Assembly: GCA_030268105.1 (NCBI GenBank)
Contig: BSDZ01000010.1
Span: forward strand, 3,138,001-3,202,000
Direction of reading: 5' to 3'
Length of the DNA stretch: 64,000 nucleotides
Origin: Volvox africanus
Lineage: Eukaryota; Chlorophyta; Chlorophyceae; Chlamydomonadales; Volvocaceae
Shown: positions 33,766-45,700 of the stretch, piece by piece
Layout of the letters: every line of letters begins with the position of its first letter
How positions within the stretch are numbered: position 1 is the first letter of the stretch
The notes under the pieces: model-generated
What the model saw: the letters and a program-made list of their open reading frames with translations, nothing else
The model's database searches: none
What the model was told of the DNA's origin: nothing
Position numbers and translations under genes: made by a program

Positions 33766-33780
33766 TGGTATCTAGACAGG
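33766..33780 (+). other. Primer-binding site of C
   Basis: TGGTATCTAGACAGG, three bases after the LTR. Other copies read TGGTATCGAGACAGG, so C differs by one base within the primer-binding site. Confidence 0.65.
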
Positions 33781-33829
33781 TTCGTTGCCTAACTGTCTCT
33801 CTTTGTCTAATCGGAAGTAGGTTCTTTCT

Positions 33830-33925
33830 ATGGCGAGTTCCAGCGACGAACCACGAGGACCGCTAGATACTTTTGCCGAAGACTTAGGCCGCGCCGTTTT
33901 GGACGCCGCCGCTTCCGGTTTGTAA
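33830..33925 (+). CDS. C leader ORF, probable first coding exon
   Basis: 31 codons: MASSSDEPRGPLDTFAEDLG then RAVLDAAASGL. TCCG/GTTTGTAA (33917/33918) and GTCGCAG (33982-33988) would define a 71-bp intron. Splicing keeps the frame open into 33989-34263 (NLSAPALLAAATETGVRPDQ... TTEIRTQLG...). Conservation with E stops exactly at the next GT (STVG/GTAGG), suggesting a second donor, but no acceptor gives a clean fusion to gag. The product could be a small separate protein or a Gag extension. Confidence 0.6.
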   Translation: MASSSDEPRGPLDTFAEDLGRAVLDAAASGL

Positions 33926-34228
33926 TTGTTTAATTGCTTTTACTTAGATTGCTGCACTTGTTGTGTAAGTGTACGCTCTGAGTCGCAGGTAATCTCAGTG
34001 CACCGGCATTGCTTGCCGCGGCGACTGAGACCGGCGTTCGTCCGGACCAGTTGGCGACTCTCATTGCCCAAACTACGGAGATCAGGACTCAGCTGGGCAA
34101 TTACTTGCTGAGTTTGCTGAATCTTCTCAAGAGTACTGTCGGTAGGCTCACCGAATCGCTTTGTACTCTTGCCTTTGCGATAGAAGTCGGCTTCTATTAC
34201 GCAAAACTAGGGTATCGTTTCGTGCTCC

Positions 34229-35464
34229 ATGTCCGCGGAACACGACGATACGCCGCACACTAGCCTAGCTAGCCAACCCGATTTCGTTGTAGCTGCTAGA
34301 GCGCCGGATAGAGGTCTTGAGACTGTTGGCGCGCGAGCCACTCAAGAGCCCCTTTTCCTTCAGACCCCTGCTCACTTAATTGTGCCGCATTCAGCAGTGA
34401 ACACGAATATGGACAACACTGCTGGACCAAGGGTTCTGCCATTACCTCAAGCTCGAGGGCATGATGACATCCCTGAGGTGATGAGATTGTCGATTCCCGT
34501 TCCTAGGCTCAATATTTCGCTGACCGACAAGACACCAGGGCATAGCATAGCCGATGCAACTCGTGCGTACGTGCGTGACGCTAAAAAGTACCTCCAAGCT
34601 GTTCATGGTGGCGATAATGACGGTATCAGGTGTCTCTTCGTTGGTAACACCCTCGAGGGCTCAGCGAAGGACTGGTATCGCAATTGGACCAACGCCCGGG
34701 GCAGCTATACTTTTGACGAGTTAGTCGCCGCTTTGCTCGCACGATTCGCTACTGAGGTTCAAGCACGCGATGTGGAAGCTCGTAACGTTTTGGCAGCGGG
34801 TAGCTACCACATGCGTCGGGATGAAAATGTACCTGCGTACCAGTCACGCTTCGAAGCACTTGTGACTCCCATTGCTGACCTCACCGAATCTGAGCGTGTC
34901 TTTTGGTTTAGACGAGGCCTAACGAAACTTTTGGCTAAATGGTGCGCCACTGACTTGGTTGGAGCGCAGATCAAGTCGTATGACGCGTTGGTCGCTTTTG
35001 CTAAGGGCGCGGAGATACGACTTCTTGCCGGCGAGGAAGAAGTCAAGTCTGCCCCTCGTGCAAATGCCGTGCAAGTGCAGGATCCGTTTGGGGAAGCTGT
35101 GGCTCTCGACCAGGACCTCGGCGCGACCCGCCCCACGCCTACTGCCGCGACGCGACGCAGCAACGGGCAACGCAAGGCGCGCGGGGGCGCTAGCTCGGGT
35201 GTCCGTGGTACAGGAGGGGCAGGTCCGAGCTCGGACCCAGCTAGGAACAGGAAGCGTGGTGGTGCGCCGTCGTCGGCAGCCGCACAGCGTTCCGATCCCA
35301 ACGCGAAGCGTACTCGTACGGACGACACATTTATGCCAAAATGGAATTGCAATCGTTCCGAATTCGAGCGTCGAAAATTGGCCAACGTTTGTCTACGGTG
35401 TGCGGAGAGCCATTCTACGAAGGATTGCCCTCTAATGCCGCCGTTTGTACCTCAGCCGAAATAG
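34229..35464 (+). CDS. C Gag
   Basis: ATG 34229 to TAG 35462-35464, 411 residues. Capsid-like region with IPEVMRLSIPVPRLNIS, AYVRDAKKYLQAVHGG, FVGNTLEGSAKDWY and LLAKWCATDL; an Arg/Gly/Ser-rich basic linker; one CCHC knuckle CLRCAESHSTKDC for RNA packaging. It forms the virus-like particle. The stop context is AAA UAG GGG CUU GCC CGG, and pol follows in frame. Confidence 0.93.
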   Translation: MSAEHDDTPHTSLASQPDFVVAARAPDRGLETVGARATQEPLFLQTPAHLIVPHSAVNTNMDNTAGPRVLPLPQARGHDDIPEVMRLSIPVPRLNISLTDKTPGHSIADATRAYVRDAKKYLQAVHGGDNDGIRCLFVGNTLEGSAKDWYRNWTNARGSYTFDELVAALLARFATEVQARDVEARNVLAAGSYHMRRDENVPAYQSRFEALVTPIADLTESERVFWFRRGLTKLLAKWCATDLVGAQIKSYDALVAFAKGAEIRLLAGEEEVKSAPRANAVQVQDPFGEAVALDQDLGATRPTPTAATRRSNGQRKARGGASSGVRGTGGAGPSSDPARNRKRGGAPSSAAAQRSDPNAKRTRTDDTFMPKWNCNRSEFERRKLANVCLRCAESHSTKDCPLMPPFVPQPK

Positions 35465-38400
35465 GGGCTTGCCCGGGTTCCTGCGGAGGGGGCTCTACCT
35501 GGGTTTTCTGAACTAACGCGTGGTCGGTGGTCATCCTTACGGCCAGCCGTTAAGGCATTGTTGCCTTGTGTACTTGGACACATCGAGCGAGTCATTGCGC
35601 GACGCATCACGCTTGACGGACGCACGGGACTTCTCTGCTTCGACCCGTTGTGTAATTTGTTTACACCTCGCCGTCCCCTGTCGTCTATCGATCTGTCTAA
35701 CCACGTGGTTTTGTTCATCCCCTCGTCTCTGCGTGAGATGTCGGAACAGTTGGCCATGTACAGGAGGTGTAGGCGTCAATATCCAGACACTGCCGCATGT
35801 GTTTTACTCCCCGCTTTCTGTCGGCGCAAGGCAGAGGCATCGTTAAGGGGTATGCAGCATGTCCACCGGTTCGAGCCGGGCACCGTTTTGTTTAATGGTG
35901 TGGATCGGGAGGGTACGTTGGCTCCGTGGCCACACCTATCCTACTCGGTTGACGTTTGGTACGAAGCTCCTGATGGGGGTGCCGTTGGTTACGGGCCCGC
36001 CTTAAGTGCACTGACGTTGTCTGCTGGGCAGTCGCTCGTAGATAACCGTGTCCCTGTGGTTCAGATCGGTTTGAATGGCCGTACTCTGAAGGCACTTGTT
36101 GACACCGGTGCCAGCGACGACTTCATCTCTGTCGCAGAGGTGAATGCGCTGGGGTTGTCCCCAGAGTCGTCTGATTGTACACAGGTTACCCTTGCTGACG
36201 GGGGTAAGCATCCCATCGTGGGCAGGATTACCCTTAGCCTATCGATAGGCCCTTTGCGTGTTGTGACCCGGCCGTACGTGCTGCAGGGCTTAGCAGAGAC
36301 TGCACCGTACATAATGGGGTCGTCGACATTACGACAGTACCGCGCGCGCATCGACATGGAGACCGCAACCCTGCATATGTGCAAGGGTACTCTGTCGATT
36401 AAGGTACCTTTCCTGTCGTTCGAACATGTCACACCAAAGGGGGGCGAAACTGAGGCGGTGCCTATGGTTAATTTCGCTGTGACCGCAATGGCCGCGCGAA
36501 TCGAACCAGAGCTAGTCGGGCGTAAGGAGGCCGTCCGTTTGTTACGGAAGGGTGCCCACGGACTGCTTTTAAGGCCGCGGGTGAGCTGTTGTGTCACCAC
36601 CGCGCAGATTTCTGTGGATCCTGAGGTTGAGGCCCTACTGTCGCAGTATGAGGACGTCTTTAAAGATATCCCTGGCCTACCACCTATGCGTCCTGTTGAT
36701 CACACAATCCCTCTCATGCCTGGAGCGCAGCCTACGGCCCGGCCAATGTACAGGTTGAGTCCATTGGAACTGGACGAGGTGAAGCGCCAGGTGACGGATT
36801 TGCTCGCGAAGGGTATGATACGCCCCAGCACATCCCCGTATTCTGCACCGATTTTGTTTGTCGGTAAGAAGGATGGGACCTTGCGCATGTGCATCGATTA
36901 CCGGGGGTTAAATGCGAATACGGTGAAAAATCGCTACCCTTTGCCACGCGTGGACGACCTGTTGGATAAGCTGAAGGGCTCGGCTTATTTTTCCTCAATT
37001 GACTTACAACAGGGCTACAATCAGATTCGCATCGCTGCCTCTGATATCCCGAAAACCGCTTTTCGGACGCCCTTCGGTCACTTTGAGTATACGGTCCTAT
37101 CGTTTGGTTTGACTAATGCCCCTGCGACGTTTCAGGCGGTTATGGACCGAATGTTTAGGCCGTTTATCGACAGGTTCGTTGTTTGCTACCTGGATGACAT
37201 CTTGGTATATTCTAAGACGCGCGAGGAGCACTTGGAGCATCTGCGGCTCGTGCTCGACGTTATGAGGCGAGAGCAATTGTTTGCTAAACGCGCCAAATGC
37301 TTTTGGGCGCAGCCTCAGGTGGAATATTTGGGCCACATTGTGTCGGCCACCGGTGTGAAGATGGACCCGCGGAAGGTCGCCGTGGTTCGCGATTGGCCCG
37401 CGCCTCAGAACCTCACGGAGCTGCGTAAGTTCCTTGGCTTGACCAATTATTTCCGGAAGTTCATTGAAAAATATTCCATCATTGCGGCCCCGCTTACTAA
37501 CTTAACTCGCAAAGGCGTTTTCGTTTCGCTCGAGTCGTGGACGTCGCAATGCCAGCGGGCATTCGAAGAGCTCAAACGAATCGTTGCCGAAGATGTCACC
37601 CTTGCATTCCCTGATTACTCGTTGCCATTTCGTGTTGAGGTAGTGTCTGATGCCTCAATATTTGGAAGCGGCGCTGTATTGCTACAGGAAGGGCGACCGA
37701 TCGCCTTCACGAGTAAGAAGTTTTCTGGTGCGGAGATTCGCTACACCACCGGGGAACAGGAGCTTCTGGCCGTGCTGCATGCTTTAAAGGAATGGCGCTG
37801 TTACCTCGAGGGACGCCCGTTTACTTTAAAGACTGACCATAAGCCCCTAACGTTTTTGCAAAGCGTTCCGACGTTGAACCGCCGTCAAGCTAGGTGGATG
37901 GAATATCTAGCTAGGTTCAACTGCACCTGGGAGTATATTTCTGGTAAATTGAATATTGCCGATGCTCTCAGTCGACATCCGTCGCTACACGCTGCAATTT
38001 TGGCAGCGCCCGTCGTGCGGCCGCGTAGCGAGGGGGTTCCGATCGCGACGGACCTCGCGGAGCGGTTGAAGGTTGCCTACAGCGCAGACGCCTGGTTCGC
38101 GGACCCGGCTAATGTAGAAAACCTTCGCAAGCAGAATGGCCTTTGGCTACGGACGGAGGGTGCAGCTACGCAAATCGTCGTTCCGAACGACGACGCGCTA
38201 CGCTACGACATCCTTGCGCGGTTCCACGAGGACCCGTTAGCAGGACACCCTGGTAGCAAGCGATTGATCGACTTGGTGCAACGTTCCTTTTGGTGGCCTC
38301 GTTTGGCTAAGGATGCGGCGAACTTCGTCCAGACATGCAGTCTGTGCCAGCGCAATAAGGCTTTGTCCGGTAAGGGCCATGGGTTGTTGCAACCGTTGCC

Positions 38401-39526
38401 TGTCCCGGATGCGCCTTGGGAAAGTGTTTCCATGGACTTCGTAGTCGCGCTGCCCAAAACTGAGGGGGGATACGATGCGGTGTTCGTAATGGTCGATCGT
38501 CTGACTAAGATGGTTCACCTAGCACCATGCACATCATCCTGCACGGCTGAGCAAACCGCGCGTTTGTTTTTCGATAATGTGGTTCGGTTACACGGGATTC
38601 CCAAAAATGTGATCTCGGACCGCGGTGGACAGTTCACGTCTAAGTTTTGGGAAGCGCTCTGCAAACTAGTTGGCATGCGCGTCAACCTGAGCACGGCGTA
38701 TCACCCGCAGACTGATGGTCAAACCGAACGCACAAACCGCACGTTGGGTGATATGTTGCGCAATTATGCTGGTCGCACACCACTTGTTTGGGATACATAT
38801 TTGACTGCGGCAGAATTCGCGCTTAACAACGCTGTTAACCGCTCTACAGGCAAAAGTCCGTTCTTTCTTAACTACGGGTTTCATCCCGCGCTACCCGTGT
38901 GGCGTGAGTTGGAAGTGAACGTGCCTGCTGCTAAACTTTTTACCAAGTCTTTTATGTCCCGAATCACAGACGCGAAGTCGTGTTTGGACGCGGCGCAGCA
39001 ACGAACGATGGAATACTATAACAAATCTAAGCAGGATGTGACGTTTTCGGAAGGGCAACTCGTGTTGCTAAGCACCAAGAACTTGCGTTCCTTGGCCGAC
39101 GGATCCCGAAAACTCTTACCCCGCTGGATTGGTCCGTATCCTGTCGTGCGCATGGTTGGGAATGTGGCTGTGGAGCTTGCATTGCCCGCTGATATGCCCA
39201 TTCACCCCACGTTTCACGTATCGCTTGTTCGTCCGTATCGTGGTACGGAACCCGTCCCTGAGCCTGCTAACGCCCCCGCAGCGATCGAACCAGTTCCCGA
39301 GACCTGGATCGCTGGTAAACAGAAGTTTTACGATGTGGAGCGGGTGTTAGATTATCGCGCGCGTCGTGTGGGCCGACACCGACGTAAGCGAACAGTACAC
39401 GAGTACTTGGTTAAGTGGACAGGGTATACCGACGAGCACAACTCATGGGAACCGGCACGCAACTTCTCACAGGACATGAAACCCCTGCTCGAAGAAGCCC
39501 GCAAACGTGCCACACAAGCCCAATGA
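35465..39526 (+). CDS. C Pol: protease, RT, RNase H, integrase, chromodomain
   Basis: Open in the gag frame from the codon after UAG to TGA 39524-39526, about 1353 codons. In order: aspartic protease ([14 protein letters not shown] at 36101); RT with IDLQQGYNQ and YLDD (37187-37198); RNase H (VSDAS, Asp near 37649; TDHKPL); integrase zinc finger ([11 protein letters not shown]...CSLCQ), catalytic DDE ([24 protein letters not shown]), GPY/F module (WIGPYPV); and a C-terminal chromodomain (VERVLDY...[17 protein letters not shown]). Domain order is that of Ty3/gypsy chromoviruses. No internal stop or catalytic loss seen. Expression would need UAG readthrough as a Gag-Pol fusion. Confidence 0.94.
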   Translation, partial: GLARVPAEGALPGFSELTRGRWSSLRPAVKALLPCVLGHIERVIARRITLDGRTGLLCFDPLCNLFTPRRPLSSIDLSNHVVLFIPSSLREMSEQLAMYRRCRRQYPDTAACVLLPAFCRRKAEASLRGMQHVHRFEPGTVLFNGVDREGTLAPWPHLSYSVDVWYEAPDGGAVGYGPALSALTLSAGQSLVDNRVPVVQIGLNGRTLKALVDTGASDDFISVAEVNALGLSPESSDCTQVTLADGGKHPIVGRITLSLSIGPLRVVTRPYVLQGLAETAPYIMGSSTLRQYRARIDMETATLHMCKGTLSIKVPFLSFEHVTPKGGETEAVPMVNFAVTAMAARIEPELVGRKEAVRLLRKGAHGLLLRPRVSCCVTTAQISVDPEVEALLSQYEDVFKDIPGLPPMRPVDHTIPLMPGAQPTARPMYRLSPLELDEVKRQVTDLLAKGMIRPSTSPYSAPILFVGKKDGTLRMCIDYRGLNANTVKNRYPLPRVDDLLDKLKGSAYFSSIDLQQGYNQIRIAASDIPKTAFRTPFGHFEYTVLSFGLTNAPATFQAVMDRMFRPFIDRFVVCYLDDILVYSKTREEHLEHLRLVLDVMRREQLFAKRAKCFWAQPQVEYLGHIVSATGVKMDPRKVAVVRDWPAPQNLTELRKFLGLTNYFRKFIEKYSIIAAPLTNLTRKGVFVSLESWTSQCQRAFEELKRIVAEDVTLAFPDYSLPFRVEVVSDASIFGSGAVLLQEGRPIAFTSKKFSGAEIRYTTGEQELLAVLHALKEWRCYLEGRPFTLKTDHKPLTFLQSVPTLNRRQARWMEYLARFNCTWEYISGKLNIADALSRHPSLHAAILAAPVVRPRSEGVPIATDLAERLKVAYSADAWFADPANVENLRKQNGLWLRTEGAATQIVVPNDDALRYDILARFHEDPLAGHPGSKRLIDLVQRSFWWPRLAKDAANFVQTCSLCQRNKALSGKGHGLLQPLPVPDAPWESVSMDFVVALPKTEGGYDAVFVMVDRLTKMVHLAPCTSSCTAEQTARLFFDNVVRLHGIPKNVISDRGGQFTSKFWEALCKLVGMRVNLSTAYHPQTDGQTERTNRTLGDMLRNYAGRTPLVWDTYLTAAEFALNNAVNRSTGKSPFFLNYGFHPALPVWRELEVNVPAAKLFTKSFMSRITDAKSCLDAAQQRTMEYYNKSKQDVTFSEGQLVLLSTKNLRSLADGSRKLLPRWIGPYPVVRMVGNVAVELALPADMPIHPTFHVSLVRPYRGTEPVPEPANAPAAIEPVPETWIAGKQKFYDVERVLDYRARRVGRHRRKRTVHEYLVKWTGYTDEHNSWEPARNFSQDMKPLLEEARKRATQAQ

Positions 39527-39542
39527 CCCCTGCAGTCGATGC

Positions 39543-39580
39543 TGTATGATGCAGCGAGGACGCTGCATACGGGAGGGGGG
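39543..39580 (+). promoter_or_regulatory. Hairpin and polypurine tract of C
   Basis: A perfect inverted repeat, ATGCAGCG-AGGA-CGCTGCAT, lies a few bases before the purine tract GGGAGGGGGG (39571-39580), which primes plus-strand DNA next to the 3' LTR. B1 and E keep the hairpin with changes, so it is likely functional. Confidence 0.6.
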
Positions 39581-39585
39581 ATAAT

Positions 39586-40409
39586 TGTTGTGCTACGATT
39601 CATTTCCCGTCGACGTGTAGGTCGACGCGATCCTATGAGTCGAAGTGCTTTTGTGATGAACGCATTACATATGAATGAATCTGCATGATATAAATGTATT
39701 CGCATACATTTATATATGCATCTGGCATGTTGTCATTATCCATTGCGACATCGCACCATGGCAAATTCGCCTAGCATGCATGAATGACCTAATCATTGAA
39801 GTGCGCATTATGCTCGTGCTACGAAACGATAAGTAATATTATCTGATATAATATTACTTCATTAAAGCACACGTTGAGAGCGCCGCACTCGTCGCGATGC
39901 ATGCCCTGCAACCGGATATTGTTATCCGGACCCTTGCATCATGCGAATGCCGGAAAGGCTTATACGTTGTTATGCGTAGACATCGCCTAGACGCAGTAGG
40001 GTTGTCACATCTAGGATCGGCCTCCTAATGTGAATTGTACGGCATTGCGATGCTGCGAGTATAACAGATGCGAGGACGGCTAAGCTAGCCAAGATATCCG
40101 ATACCGGAGAACACTCGTGTGTTCTAAATTACTATTCCTATACACTATTCTACTTAGCCCGAGCTAAGCCTTAACTTCGCTAATCACCGCCGCGTGATGA
40201 TTGCTTGCTTCCGGCGCTGACGGCGATTTCGTTCATTGCATCATTCCGACCTGTAAGACCGTAAGTTATATCTCTCTTCGTCTTGAAGTCTTCCGCTGTC
40301 TTTGTTTGCTCTCGCTTGCCTTGCTGTACTTGCAAGTGCTCGCGCATCGGTGTCGATAGTCTCCAGACGTGCAGATACTCATGAGCAAACGCGAACGAGA
40401 GGTACAACA
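39586..40409 (+). repeat. 3' LTR of C
   Basis: 824 bp, identical to the 5' LTR apart from one base seen (C/T near 40036). Followed by TSD CATTA and the remainder of the D 5' LTR. Confidence 0.94.
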
Positions 40410-41079
40410 CATTATGCTCGTGCTATGGAACGATAAGTAATATTATTTGATATAATATTACTTCAGTACAGCACACGTTGAGAGCGCCGCACTCGTCGCG
40501 ATGCATGCCCTGCAACCGGATATCGTTATCCGGACCCTTGCATCATGCGAATGCCGGAAAGGCTTATACGTTGTTATGCGTAGACATCGCCTAGACGCAG
40601 TAGGGTTGTCACATCTAGGATCGGCCTCCTGATGTGAATCGTACGGCATTGCGATGCTGCGAGTATAACAGATGCGAGGACGGCTAAGCAAGATAAGACA
40701 TTCGATACCAGAGAACACTCGTGTGTTCTACATTATCATTGCTATACGCTCTTCTACTTAGCCCGAGCTAAGCCTAAACTTTGCTATCACCGCGGCGTGA
40801 TGATTGCTTGCTTCCGGCGCTGACAGCGATTACGTCCATTGCACCGCTTCAATCTGTAAGACTGTAAGTTATATCTCTTCTTGTCTTGAAGTCTTCCGCT
40901 GTCTCTGTTTGCTCGTGTTTGCCTTGCTGTACTTGCAAGTGCTCGCGCATCGGTGTCGAAAGCCTTCAGACGTGCAGATACTGATGAGCAAACACGAAGG
41001 AGAGGTACAACAAATTGGTATCGAGACAGGTTCGTTGCCTAACTGTCTCTTTGTATCAAATCGGAAGTAGGTTCTCTCT

Positions 41080-41175
41080 ATGGCAAGTTCCAGTGACGAA
41101 CCACGAGGACCGCTAGATACCTTTGCCGAAGACCTAGGCCGCGCCGTATTGGACGCCGCTGCTTCCGGTTTGTAA
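41080..41175 (+). CDS. D leader ORF, probable first coding exon
   Basis: A 31-codon copy of the C leader ORF (MASSSDEPRGPLDTFAEDLG...) with the same G/GTTTGTAA donor-like end. The downstream segment (41259 on) has PDQLATLIAQTTEIRTQLGK. Confidence 0.5.
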   Translation: MASSSDEPRGPLDTFAEDLGRAVLDAAASGL

Positions 41176-41478
41176 TCGTTTGATTGCTTTTGTCTAGATT
41201 GCTGCACTTGTTGTGTAAGTATACGCTCTGAGTCGCAGGTAATCTCAGCGCTCCGGCATTGCTTGCCGTGACGACTGAGGCCGGCTTTTGTCCGGACCAG
41301 TTGGCGACTCTCATCGCCCAAACTACGGAGATCAGAACTCAGCTGGGCAAGTACTTGCTGAGATTACCGAATCTTCTCAAGAGTACTGTCGGTAGGCTCA
41401 CCGAATCGTTTTGTACTCTTGCCTTTGCGATAGAAGTCGACTTCTGTTACGCAAACCTAGGGTATTGCTTTGTGTTCC

Positions 41479-42704
41479 ATGTCCGTGGAACGTGACGATA
41501 CACCGCACACTAGCTTAGCTAGCCAACCCGATTTTGTTGTGGCTGCTAGAGCTCCGGATAGAGGTCTTGAGACTGTTGGCACGCGAGCCACTCAAGAGCC
41601 CCTTTTCCTTCAGACCCCTGCTCACTTAATTGTGCCGCATTCAGCAGTTAATACGAATATGGACAACACTGCTGGACCAAGGGTTCTGCCGTTACCTCAA
41701 GCGCAAGGGCACGACGCCATCCCTGAAGTGATGAGATTGTCAATTCCCGTTCCTAGGCTTAATATCTTGCTGACTGAAAAGACACCAGGCACTAGCATAG
41801 CCGATGCAACTCGTGCGTACGTGCGTGACGCTAAAAAGTATCTCCAGGCTGTTCATGGTGGTGATAATGATGGTATCAGGTGTCTCTTCGTTGGTAACAC
41901 CCTCGAGGGCTCAGCGAAGGACTGGTATCGCGAATGGACCACTGCCCGGGGCGAATATACTTTTGACGAGATGATCGCCACTCTGCTCGCACGGTTCGCT
42001 ACTGAGGTGCAAGCACGTGATGTGGAGGCTCGTAAGGTTTTGGCGGCCGGTAGCTACCACATGCGTCGAGGTGAAAATGTACCTGCGTACCAGTCACACT
42101 TCGAAGCACTTGTGACCCCCTTTGCTGACCTCACCGAGACCGAGCGTGTCTTTTGGTTTAAGCGAGGCCTGACGAAACTTTTGGCTAAATGGTGCGCTAC
42201 TGACTTGTCTGGGGTGCCGATCAAGTCGTATGATGCCTTGGTCACATTTGCTAAGGGTACGGAGATACGACTACTTGCCGGTGAAGAAGAAGTCAAGTCC
42301 GCCCCTCGTGCAAATGCCGTGCAAGTGCAGGATCCGCTTGGGGAAGCTGTAGCTCTCGACCAGGAACTTGGAGTGACCCGCCCCTCGCCTACTGCCACGA
42401 CGCGATGCAGCAACCGGCAACGCCAGGCGCGCAGGGGCACTAGCTCGGGTGTCCGTGGGTCAGGAGGAGCAGGTCCGAGCTCGGACCCAGCTAAGAGCAG
42501 GAGGCGTGGTGGTGCGCCGTCGACGGCAGCCGCACAGCGCTCTGACCCCAATGAGAAGCGGACTCGCACGGATGACTCGTTTATGCCAAAATGGAATTGC
42601 AATCGTTCTGAGTTCGAGCGGCCAATGTTTGTCTACGGTGCGCGGAGAGTCATCCTACGAAGGATTGCCCGTTACTGCCGCTGTTAGGACCTATGCCGAA
42701 ATAG
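41479..42704 (+). pseudogene. D gag, frameshifted near the zinc knuckle
   Basis: ATG 41479 (MSVERDDTPHTSLASQPD), then collinear with C Gag until about 42620. There GAGCGTCGGAAATTGGCC is shortened to GAGCGGCC, shifting the frame and losing the knuckle. The expected gag-end TAG is at 42702-42704. Confidence 0.88.
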
Positions 42705-45700
42705 GGGCTTGCCCGGGTTCCTGCGGAGGGGACACCGCCCGGGATTTCTGAACTAACACGTGGTCGGTGGTCATCCTTATGGCCAGCCATGAAGGCATTG
42801 TTGCCTTGCGTACTTGGACACATCGAGCGAGTCATTGCGTGACGTATCACGCTTGACGGACGTACGGGACTTCTCTGCTTCGATCCGTTGTGTAATCTGT
42901 TTACACCACGCCGTCCCCTATCGTCTATCGATCTGTCTAACCACGTGGTTTTGTTCATCCCCTCGTCTCTGCGTGAGATGTCGGAACAGTTGGCCGTAGA
43001 CAGGAGATGAAGGCGTCAATATCCGGGCACCGCCGCATGTGTATTACTCCCTGCTTTCTGTCGGCGCAAGGCAGAGGCATCGTTAAGGGGTATGCGGTGT
43101 GTCCACCGGTTCGAGCCGGGCACCGTTTTGTTTAATGGTGTGGATCGGGAGGGTATGCTGGCTCCGTGGCCAGGGACATCCTACTCGGTTGACGTTTGGT
43201 ACAAAGCTCCTGATGAGGGTTCTGTAAGTTACGGACCCGCCCTAAGTGCACTGACGTTGTCTGCTGGGCAGTCGCTCGTAGATAACCGTGTCCCTGTAGT
43301 TCAGATTGGTTTGAACGGCCGTACTCTGAAGGCACTTGTTGACACCGGTGCCAGCGATGACTTCATCTCTGTCGCAGAGGTGAATGGGCTGGGGTTGACC
43401 CCAGGTTCCTCTGATTGTCCACAGGTTACCCTTGCTGACGGGGGTAAGCATCCCATCGTGGGCAGGATCACCCTTAGCCTATCGATAGGCCCTTAACGTG
43501 TTGTGACCCGGCCGTACGTGCTGCAGGGCTTAGCAGAGACTGCACTGTACATAATGGGGTCGTCGACATTACGGCAGTACCGCGCGCGCATCGACATGGA
43601 GACCGCAACCCTGCATATGTGCAAGGGTACTCTGTCGATTAAGGTACCTTTCCTGTCGTTCGAACATGTCACACCAAAGGAGGGCGAAACTGAGGCGGTG
43701 CTTATGGTTAATTTTGCTGTGACCGCAATGGCCGAGAGAATCGAACCAGAGCTAGTCGGGCATAAGGAAGCCGTCCGTGTGTTACGGAAGAATGCCCACG
43801 GACTGCTTTTGAGGCCACGGGTGGGCTGTTGTGCCACCACCGCGCAGACTTCTGCGGATCCTGAGGTTGAGGCCCTACTGGCGCAGTATGAGGACGTCTT
43901 CAAAGATATCCCTGGGCTGCCACCTATGCGTCCTGTTGATCACACAATCCCTCTCATGCCTGGAGCGCAGCCTACGGCCCGGCCAATGTACAGGTTGAGT
44001 CCATTGGAGCTGGACGAGGTGAAGCGCCAGGTGACGGATTTGCTCGCGAAGGGTATGATTCGCCCCAGCACATCCCCGTATTCTGCGCCGATTTTGTTCG
44101 TCGGTAAGAAGGATGGGACCTTGTGCATGTGCATCGATTACCGGGGGTTAAATGCGAATACGGTGAAGAATCGCTACCCTTTGCCACGCGTTGACGACCT
44201 GTTGGATAAGCTGAAGGGCTCGGCTTATTTTTCCTCGATTGACTTACAACAGGGCTATAATCAGATCCGCATCGCTGCCTCTGATATCCCGAAAACCGCT
44301 TTTCGGACGCCCTTCGGTCACTTCGAGTATACGGTCCTATCGTTTGGTTTGACTAATGCCCCTGCGACGTTTCAGACGGTCATGGACCGCATGTTCAGGC
44401 CGTTTATCAACAGGTTCGTTGTTTGCTACTTGGATGACATCTTGGTTTATTCTAAGACGCGCGAGGAGCACTTGGAGCATCTTCGGCTCGTGCTCGACGT
44501 TATGAGGCGGGAGCAATTGTTTGCTAAACGCGCCAAATGCTTTTGGGCGCAGCCTCAGGTGGAATATTTGGGCCACATTGTGTTGGCCACCGGTGTGAAG
44601 ATGGACCCACGGAAGGTCGCCGTGGTTCGCGATTGGCCTGCGCCTCAGAACCTCACGGAGCTGCGTAAGTTCCTTGGCTTGACCAATTATTTCCGAAAGT
44701 TCATTGAAAAATATTCCATCATTGCAGCCCCGCTTACTAACTTAACTCGCAAAGGCGTTTTCGTTTCACTCGAGTCATGGACGTCGCAATGCCAGCGGGC
44801 ATTCGAAGAGCTCAAGCAAACCGTTGCCGAAGATGTCACCCTCGCATTCCCTGATTACTCGTTGCCGTTTCGTGTTGAGGTAGTGTCTGATGCCTCAGTA
44901 TTTGGAAGCGGCGCTGTATTGTTACAGGAAGGGCGACCGATCGCCTTCACGAGTAAGAAGTTTTCTGGTGCGGAGATTCGCTACACCACCGGGGAACAGG
45001 AGCTTCTGGCAGTGCTGCATGCTTTAAAGGAATGGCGTTGTTACCTCGAGGGACGCCCATTTACTTTAAAGACTGACCACAAGCCCCTAACATTTTTGCA
45101 AAGCGTTCTGACGTTGAACCGCCATCAGGCTAGGTGGATGGAATACCTAGCTAGGTTCGACTGCACCTGGGAGTACATTGCTGGTAAACTTAATATTGCC
45201 AATGCTCTCAGTCGACATCCGTCGCTACACGCTGCAATTTTGGCAGCGCCCCTCTTGTGACCGCAGAACGAGGAGGTGCCGATCGTGACGGACCTCGCAG
45301 AGCGGTTGAAGGTTGCTTACAATGCAGATGCCTGGTTTTCGGAGCCGGCTAATGTAGAAAACCTTCACAAGCCTTTGGCTACGGACGGAGGGTGCAGCTA
45401 CACAAATCGTCGTTCTCAACGATGACGAGCTACACTACGACATCCTTGCGCGGTTCCACGAGGACCCATTAGCAGGACACCCTGGTAGCAAGCGGTTGGT
45501 CGAGTTGGTGCAACGTTCATTCTGGTGGTCTCACTTGGCTAAAGATGCGGCGAACTTCGTACAGACATGCAGTCTGTGCCAGCGCAATAAGGCTTTGTCC
45601 GGTAAGGGCCATGGGTTGTTGCAACCGTTGCCTGTCCCGGATGCGCCTTGGGAAAGTGTTTCCATGGACTTCGTAGTCGTGCTGCCCAAAACTGAGGGGG

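Larger units (their letters stand above)
32939..40409 (+). mobile_element. Element C: intact, young, full-length B-family gypsy chromovirus
   Basis: LTRs 32939-33762 and 39586-40409, both 824 bp; reading them side by side I saw a single difference (GAATCG against GAATTG). TSD CATTA at 32934-32938 and 40410-40414, inside the 5' LTR of D. Gag and Pol are fully open apart from the one UAG between them. It is the best candidate here for a recently active element. Confidence 0.95.

Noticed and set aside
35462..35464. UAG reassigned as a sense codon in the host nuclear code
   Set aside because: Over 1,700 codons of intact element C contain no UAG or UAA other than the gag-pol border, with many CAA/CAG codons in use. 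A reassigned code would scatter UAG throughout.
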